From CAYYGL01 sp964471235 (lineage in GTDB: Bacteria > Calditrichota > Calditrichia > RBG-13-44-9 > J075), in NCBI GenBank assembly GCA_964471235.1, contig CAYYGL010000047.1, forward strand, positions 1 through 28,265: a stretch of DNA of 28,265 nucleotides, written 5' to 3'. Positions 23,102-28,265 of the stretch are shown here, piece by piece. Position 1 is the first letter of the stretch. The number at the start of each line of letters is the position of its first letter. The notes beneath the pieces are model-generated. The model worked only from the letters and a program-made list of their open reading frames with translations, was not told the origin of the DNA and did no database searches. The translations under genes were made by a program, and so were the position numbers.

Positions 23102-25726
23102 ATGCTTCGGTTTCATAGAAATCTGTGGATAAGTTTCCTCATCGTTGTACTCCCCTTTTGTATCCACTCCCAGGAGATCAATGAACTGCGCATCTTCAAT
23201 CTCACCATCGACACGTTTCAGCCAACTGATTTGACGCTCAATCGCGGCAGACTGATCTGGAAGGATATGGATTTCGGGGGGAATCTCTACAACTTGAAAT
23301 TTTTCAATGGGCAGAGAATTGTGAAGTTGGATTCCGGGCTGACCGATTTACGGGCAGATATCGACGGCGACTATGTGGTCTGGAATACCCCTGCGGAGGA
23401 GGTAAAGGTGTATAACATCCGGGATTGGTCGACCACAGTGGTGGATAATTCCTACAACCCTGCCGGAGACCAGCCGGTGGCGGTGCACAACGGTTTGCTG
23501 GCGTACGCCCATCCGGCAGCCGGTGGCGGCAGCGAGGTCGTGCTGCGCAATCTGTCAACTGGTAACGATACCACCTTCAGCGCCGCTTTGTGGAATCTGC
23601 AACCGGATGTGCACCACGGGCAGCTTGCCTGGGTGGCAGCCAATTCCCCGGATTTGTCCCCTCCCACGGATATTTACTGCTTTGATGGCAAAACCGCCCG
23701 GAATTTGACCAATTCTACCAATGAAAAAAATTACCAGCCCATTTTGAAAGACGGGCAGGTGGTGTGGCTGAGCGAGGAGGGTAGCAACCGCTTTGTGAAA
23801 CTGTTTACCGGGGATACGGTGCTGACGCTAACCCAGGTGACCGTCGGCAGCAGCACCATCATCCAGGGATATGATGCCAGCGACGGCGCGGCAGTGGTGG
23901 GATTGACCGACACTTCCGCCAATACCTCGCAGGTGATTATCTATGACGCCGGGAGCAGCACCTTCACCAACCTGGTTCTGTCGGACAGCATTGCTACGCC
24001 GCACATCGACAATCGCCTGGTGATGTGGGTGGAGGGAACGCGCTTCAACGCCCGGGTCAAAACCTATCATCTGGATACCCAGGCGTTCAACATCTTTGGC
24101 AGTGCCGATGCTGCGGTCTTAGATGATGAGGAATACGCCTGGACCTTCGGCGAGGCGGTAGAATATGCCCGACCGGTAACCTACGAACAAATGACCCTGG
24201 ATGCCCAGAACGGCTGGGAGCAAAGCCGTTTTAAACCCATTGATGACGGAAACCTGGTGTGGGGCAATTATGAAAACTCAACTCAAATGCGGTTATTCTA
24301 TAATGACGGTATGACCACTACTCAATTGACCGATTCTATCGTTTTCAAAGACTTTCTTATGGCAAATGACGGCTACGTCATCTGGCGGCATAACACCGAC
24401 TTTTTATGGCTCTATGACGGTATCAATCCCCCGGTGCAGGTGGTGGACAGCATTCAACTGGAGAATCCCTATATCGCCGGGGGTTTTGTTGGCTTCTTCG
24501 GATTCTATCTCAGCGATCCCAACATGATTCGTTATCCATTTTTGTATGATATCCAATCCGGCACCCTCACCCAAATCCGCCAGAATGAGGTGTTTCCCTG
24601 GACGGTGATGTGTGACGGCAACAGCGCCGTCTGGCAGGAAGGTTTCCTGGGTGATATGGTATTCTACGACGGTACCACCATCACCACATTAAGCGATTCC
24701 GCCACCGACAGCGATTACAGCTACCGCAACGGGGTGGTGGTGTGGAGTGAATCCCGCAACGGTGTTTTCCAGATTATGATGCATGATGTCGCTTCCGGAA
24801 CAACCACTCAACTCACCAATAGCAGTGTTCATCAAGTGATACCGGCTACCGACGGGGAACATATCACCTGGTTTGAGAATCCCAATTTTCCCCTGGCGCC
24901 GGATGATTCCCTGATGTGGTATTATGACGTCGCCAGCGGGCAGCTTACCAAAGCCGCCAAATTTTATCGGCGGGGATTCAAGCAAATCTGGCTGGATAAC
25001 GGAAAAGTGGGCTGGTGGCAGGGAGGGAAAGTGTTTGTTTATGACGGGCAGACCATCATCCGACTCACCGATGAATTTCTGAACACCGCCGCTGTGTTTG
25101 TGGATCAGGAGACGGTGGTGTGGCGGCGTACCCCCAATCCCAACTTCCAGGACAACGGCGACATCTTTCGCTGCAAACTGCAGCCCCGGGTTGCCTTCGA
25201 TGCCCTGAACATCGTGGGAGATGCGCCGCTGACGGTACAGTTTTTTAACCGCTCCTGGCAGGGGGAGCAAACCTACCTGTGGGATTTTGGCGATAATACC
25301 ACCAGCACGGAGGAGCATCCCACCCACGAGTATCAGAATCCCGGTGTCTATACGGTTACGCTCACCGTCACCGGTCCCACCGGCAGCGTAACGGAACGGA
25401 AGGTGAACCTGGTGCGGGTGGAGGGAACCACCGGCATCACAGCAGGTGATGGAACTGCACCCAAACGTTTTGTGCTCCATCAGAACTACCCCAACCCATT
25501 TAATCCCAGCACGACCATTCGCTATGCGTTGCCCAAACAAAGTCATGTGAGGCTGCAGATATTTAATATATTAGGAGAAGAAGTTGCCACTTTAGTCGAT
25601 AAAAACCTTCCTGCCGGACAATATGAAATAAATTGGAATGCTAACGAGTTTGCCAGTGGCGTGTATCTATACCGGCTGGAGGCAGAGGGCTTTGAAAAAA
25701 CCAAAAAACTCATGTTGCTCAAGTAA
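23102..25726 (+). CDS. Secreted TolB-like propeller protein with PKD domain and type IX sorting domain
   Basis: 874 residues. A signal peptide (1-24, ending CIHSQ) is followed by about 650 residues of repeats in which a strand such as DGNLVWGNY or NGVVVWSESRNG alternates with LFYNDGMTTTQLTDS-type strands, resembling a TolB/periplasmic propeller. A PKD domain spans about 698-776 (YLWDFGDNTTSTEEHPTHEY). The C-terminal 85 residues are a type IX secretion sorting domain with QNYPNPFNPSTTIRYALP and a final GVYLYRLEAEGFEKTKKLML. The protein should be exported through the outer membrane and anchored or released by the T9SS. The AGGAGG site sits 5 bases before the ATG at 23102; the longer frame from 23084 is rejected. 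The next gene starts 41 bases after the stop and is likely co-transcribed. The ligand is unknown. Confidence 0.93.
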   Translation: MLRFHRNLWISFLIVVLPFCIHSQEINELRIFNLTIDTFQPTDLTLNRGRLIWKDMDFGGNLYNLKFFNGQRIVKLDSGLTDLRADIDGDYVVWNTPAEEVKVYNIRDWSTTVVDNSYNPAGDQPVAVHNGLLAYAHPAAGGGSEVVLRNLSTGNDTTFSAALWNLQPDVHHGQLAWVAANSPDLSPPTDIYCFDGKTARNLTNSTNEKNYQPILKDGQVVWLSEEGSNRFVKLFTGDTVLTLTQVTVGSSTIIQGYDASDGAAVVGLTDTSANTSQVIIYDAGSSTFTNLVLSDSIATPHIDNRLVMWVEGTRFNARVKTYHLDTQAFNIFGSADAAVLDDEEYAWTFGEAVEYARPVTYEQMTLDAQNGWEQSRFKPIDDGNLVWGNYENSTQMRLFYNDGMTTTQLTDSIVFKDFLMANDGYVIWRHNTDFLWLYDGINPPVQVVDSIQLENPYIAGGFVGFFGFYLSDPNMIRYPFLYDIQSGTLTQIRQNEVFPWTVMCDGNSAVWQEGFLGDMVFYDGTTITTLSDSATDSDYSYRNGVVVWSESRNGVFQIMMHDVASGTTTQLTNSSVHQVIPATDGEHITWFENPNFPLAPDDSLMWYYDVASGQLTKAAKFYRRGFKQIWLDNGKVGWWQGGKVFVYDGQTIIRLTDEFLNTAAVFVDQETVVWRRTPNPNFQDNGDIFRCKLQPRVAFDALNIVGDAPLTVQFFNRSWQGEQTYLWDFGDNTTSTEEHPTHEYQNPGVYTVTLTVTGPTGSVTERKVNLVRVEGTTGITAGDGTAPKRFVLHQNYPNPFNPSTTIRYALPKQSHVRLQIFNILGEEVATLVDKNLPAGQYEINWNANEFASGVYLYRLEAEGFEKTKKLMLLK

Positions 25727-25766
25727 GCATTAAAAAATAAACGGCACTATTTTTAGGAGAGACGTC

Positions 25767-28265
25767 ATGAGAGCTTGTATTCTTTTTTCGATACTGATTC
25801 TGGGCTGTTGGGGATTCGCAGAGGCTGTGTACAGCCAGAACCAATTCCTGGAAGCCTGGACAAAATACTATGCCTATTCCGGGACAGAGTCAGATTACAT
25901 AGGTTTGCTGGCCGGGCATGCCGTGGATCAACAAGGGAACATATATTGTGCCGCAAAGATAAGCCGACAAAGCTGGGATTATTTTGTCGTGAAGTACAAT
26001 CCAGACGGTCTGATTCTCTGGACCACCTACTACGATTACGGTATTTATGATGTTCCAACTGCAATTTGTACTGATGAATCAGGCAATGTGTATGTCACCG
26101 GGAAGAGTTACAACAGTGCCACCGGTCTTTTTGACTATGCTACCGTCAAATATAATACTGATGGCGAGCAAGTGTGGGTGGCAAGGTTTAATGGTGGTTT
26201 CTCAATTAATATTCAAGCGCCTGCCTTGGCCTTTATCACGGTCGATAATGCCGGCAATGTTTACCTCACCGGTTCCGGCTACACTTTCAATACCGATTGG
26301 GATTACCTCACCATCAAATATAATGCATCCGGGACAGAGCAGTGGGCGGTGTATTATAACAATAGTTCGGCTAACTTTAGTGACCTGGCACGTGCGCTGG
26401 TGCTGGATAACGCCGGTAATGTCTATGTTAGCGGGGTAAGTTACGGTAACGGCACCAATAATGATTATGCGACGGTCAAATACAATTCTGCAGGACAGCA
26501 GTTGTGGGTTGACCGCTATGATGGCCCGGCAAGCTCGGGTGACGGGGCCCGGGCATTAGGGGTAGATAGTAATGGGAATGTCTATGTGACCGGTATTAGC
26601 GCGCGTAGCACCGGTTCCGATTACGCCACCATCAAATACAACGCCGGCGGGGTGATCCAATGGATCGCCCGCTACGACGGTGGTGGCGCTATCCACAACG
26701 ACCCCGGCTCCATTTTTGTTAGCAGTGATGGCGTAGTTGTTTCGGGCACGAGCGATCAAGATTATCTAACCGTTAAATATAACCTTGACGGGCAGCAACT
26801 ATGGAATGCCCGTTACCAGGGACCCGGGGATTACGATCTTGCAAGCGATATGATTGTTGATAGCCTGGGGAATATCTACGTCACGGGTGAGAGTAGAAAT
26901 GCTTCTGGTAAACAGGATTTTACCACTATCAAATATAATTCTGCCGGCATTATCCAATGGTTGGTGCGGGATAACTATGCCAAATATTGTTATAATCCTC
27001 TCATTGCCTTTGATCCTTCCGGCAACCTGATTCTGGCGGGAATGGATTGGAACCCCTATCCCTATCCAGATCTGAGAGATTATGAATTCATAAAGTATAG
27101 CACCGACGGGGTCCGGCAATGGGCAGCGGTGTATCAGGAAGATTACATTTTCTATCAGCCCAATGCCATGGTACTTGATGACGAGGGCAACGCCTATATC
27201 ACCGGATTCCTCACCAACCCGGATTCCATGCGGGATTTTATCACCTTGAAATGTACCCCGGAGGGAGTAGTCGCCTGGGCAACCCGTTACGACGGCCCGG
27301 ATCATGGAGACGATTGCGCTCAGGCGATTGCCATCGATGCTGCCGGAAACATCTATGTCACCGGGGAAAGCAAAGGCATCGGCACCGGGGACGATTACGC
27401 GGTTGTTAAATACGGTGCCACCGGTCAGCAGAAATGGGTTGCCAGATACGATGGTCCCGCTTCCACAGATGACCGGCCCAAAGCCATCGCGATAGATGAT
27501 GCCGGCAATGTATATATAACCGGTCAGAGCGACGGGTCGGGAAGCGGCGCTGATTATGCAACCATCAAATACGATACGAGCGGCACGCAGCAATGGATCA
27601 GCCGTTATAACGGTCCTGGTAATTCCACCGATTACCCGATTGCCATCAAGCTGGATCGTACGGGCAATATCTATGTAACCGGAAGCTCCACCGGCCTGGG
27701 AACAGAACGGGATTACCTGACTATCAAATACACAACAAATGGCACAGAGGTGTGGACAGCCCGCTATCATGGACCGGGCGATGACATTGATTATCCGGTT
27801 GATCTGGCGGTGGATGTCAACGGCAACGTTTATGTAACCGGCACCAGCTGGGGCGGAGTTAATATAAGCTACTGGGATTATGCAACTATCAAATACGATC
27901 CCAATGGCAACGAGGAATGGATAGCGCGCTACGATAGCCCTGGTGGCAGTCAGTTAGATGACTTCGCTGAAGCGATTGAGGTTGATGCACAGGGGAATGT
28001 ATATGTCACCGGCTCCAGCTCTAATGCGGATTATACGTTTGATTTTGCCACTATCAAATATAATCCCTCGGGCTCCATACAATGGGTGGCACGACACGAT
28101 GGCTACCTGAATGGGCACGATTGGGCCAGGGCACTGGCTCTAGACCCGCTCGGCAATGTCTACGTCACAGGGAGCATTGACAGCAGCGGGATTCAGGAAA
28201 TTTCCACCTTGAAATACGATACCGAGGGCAACCTGTTGTGGGAAATGCGTAAAGGTTACGCTGAT
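25767..28265 (+). CDS. Secreted SBBP beta-propeller repeat protein (3' part outside the window)
   Basis: The frame stays open for all 833 codons to the window edge. After a signal peptide (MRACILFSILILGCWGFAEA) come 15 visible copies of a repeat of about 53 residues: DYATIKYNxxG, then W-x-A-R-Y-D-G-P, then AIAVDxxGNVYVTGxS. This is the SBBP/beta-propeller repeat family of exported proteins. Fifteen repeats already exceed two seven-bladed propellers. LILGC could be read as a lipobox, but the Leu before Gly is atypical. AGGAGA lies 6 bases before the ATG. A type IX sorting domain is likely beyond the edge, as in the upstream gene. One repeat (about residues 305-335) is altered to VSSDGVVVSGTS. 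Confidence 0.92.
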   Translation, partial: MRACILFSILILGCWGFAEAVYSQNQFLEAWTKYYAYSGTESDYIGLLAGHAVDQQGNIYCAAKISRQSWDYFVVKYNPDGLILWTTYYDYGIYDVPTAICTDESGNVYVTGKSYNSATGLFDYATVKYNTDGEQVWVARFNGGFSINIQAPALAFITVDNAGNVYLTGSGYTFNTDWDYLTIKYNASGTEQWAVYYNNSSANFSDLARALVLDNAGNVYVSGVSYGNGTNNDYATVKYNSAGQQLWVDRYDGPASSGDGARALGVDSNGNVYVTGISARSTGSDYATIKYNAGGVIQWIARYDGGGAIHNDPGSIFVSSDGVVVSGTSDQDYLTVKYNLDGQQLWNARYQGPGDYDLASDMIVDSLGNIYVTGESRNASGKQDFTTIKYNSAGIIQWLVRDNYAKYCYNPLIAFDPSGNLILAGMDWNPYPYPDLRDYEFIKYSTDGVRQWAAVYQEDYIFYQPNAMVLDDEGNAYITGFLTNPDSMRDFITLKCTPEGVVAWATRYDGPDHGDDCAQAIAIDAAGNIYVTGESKGIGTGDDYAVVKYGATGQQKWVARYDGPASTDDRPKAIAIDDAGNVYITGQSDGSGSGADYATIKYDTSGTQQWISRYNGPGNSTDYPIAIKLDRTGNIYVTGSSTGLGTERDYLTIKYTTNGTEVWTARYHGPGDDIDYPVDLAVDVNGNVYVTGTSWGGVNISYWDYATIKYDPNGNEEWIARYDSPGGSQLDDFAEAIEVDAQGNVYVTGSSSNADYTFDFATIKYNPSGSIQWVARHDGYLNGHDWARALALDPLGNVYVTGSIDSSGIQEISTLKYDTEGNLLWEMRKGYAD

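Noticed and set aside
24689..25546. Minus-strand frame of 285 codons
   Set aside because: It is antisense to the T9SS propeller/PKD protein, whose motifs are unmistakable.
26799..27770. Long open frame (323 codons) on the minus strand
   Set aside because: It is antisense to the SBBP repeat protein; the regular repeat keeps the opposite strand free of stops. The plus-strand frame has the family motifs, signal peptide and ribosome site.

Overview
The window looks like chromosomal DNA from a Gram-negative member of the Fibrobacterota-Chlorobiota-Bacteroidota (FCB) superphylum. Candidate division KSB1, Calditrichota or Ignavibacteriota are the best guesses. The reasons are a secreted protein ending in a type IX secretion sorting domain with the motif QNYPNPFNPSTTI, a one-protein hybrid two-component regulator, many secreted beta-propeller proteins, and gene-poor spacers full of short palindromic repeats. 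This placement rests on family habits, not on a marker gene. No tRNA, rRNA or CRISPR array was found.

Layout. 1-455 (-) is the start of a secreted LVIVD-repeat protein. 651-4955 (-) is a 1434-residue hybrid two-component system. A 1 kb spacer follows, with a palindromic repeat and a MITE-like element. 5975-9357 (+) carries a NUDIX hydrolase, then a site-2-type metalloprotease with CBS domains, a TauE/SafE exporter and a DUF1634 protein. 9464-17542 (-) carries a small SPW-family membrane protein, an NtrC-type response regulator, a membrane histidine kinase and a 1019-residue TPR-CHAT protease. 17778-18437 (+) is a YdjM-like membrane protein. 18.4-21.6 kb is an AT-rich patch of toxin-antitoxin-like genes, decayed genes and repeats. 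On its far side lie a zf-HC2/TPR anti-sigma-like protein, a sigma-70-family factor and a membrane coiled-coil protein (all -). 23102-28265 (+) holds a T9SS-exported propeller/PKD protein and a 15-repeat SBBP propeller protein that runs off the end.

How the genes may work together. The kinase (12008-14176) and NtrC-type regulator (10279-11685) are an obvious pair. Two dyads and a sigma-54-like promoter sit between the regulator and the SPW gene and may be its target. The sigma factor, the zf-HC2/TPR protein and the TPR-CHAT protease lie on one strand in that order, separated by accreted modules. Predicted topology puts the anti-sigma TPR domain and the CHAT protease on the same (outer) side of the membrane. 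This suggests protease-controlled sigma release, with the type III-E Craspase system (TPR-CHAT Csx29, Csx30, sigma factor) as precedent. That is inference.

The clearest direct observation is a pair of non-coding elements (5159-5397 and 19243-19404). They share nearly identical terminal inverted repeats, are flanked by 4-bp direct repeats (TTAG and TTAA), and carry different hairpin-rich interiors. A second is a MazF-family toxin gene broken by an in-frame TAA, beside an antitoxin whose natural start codon appears to be ATC.
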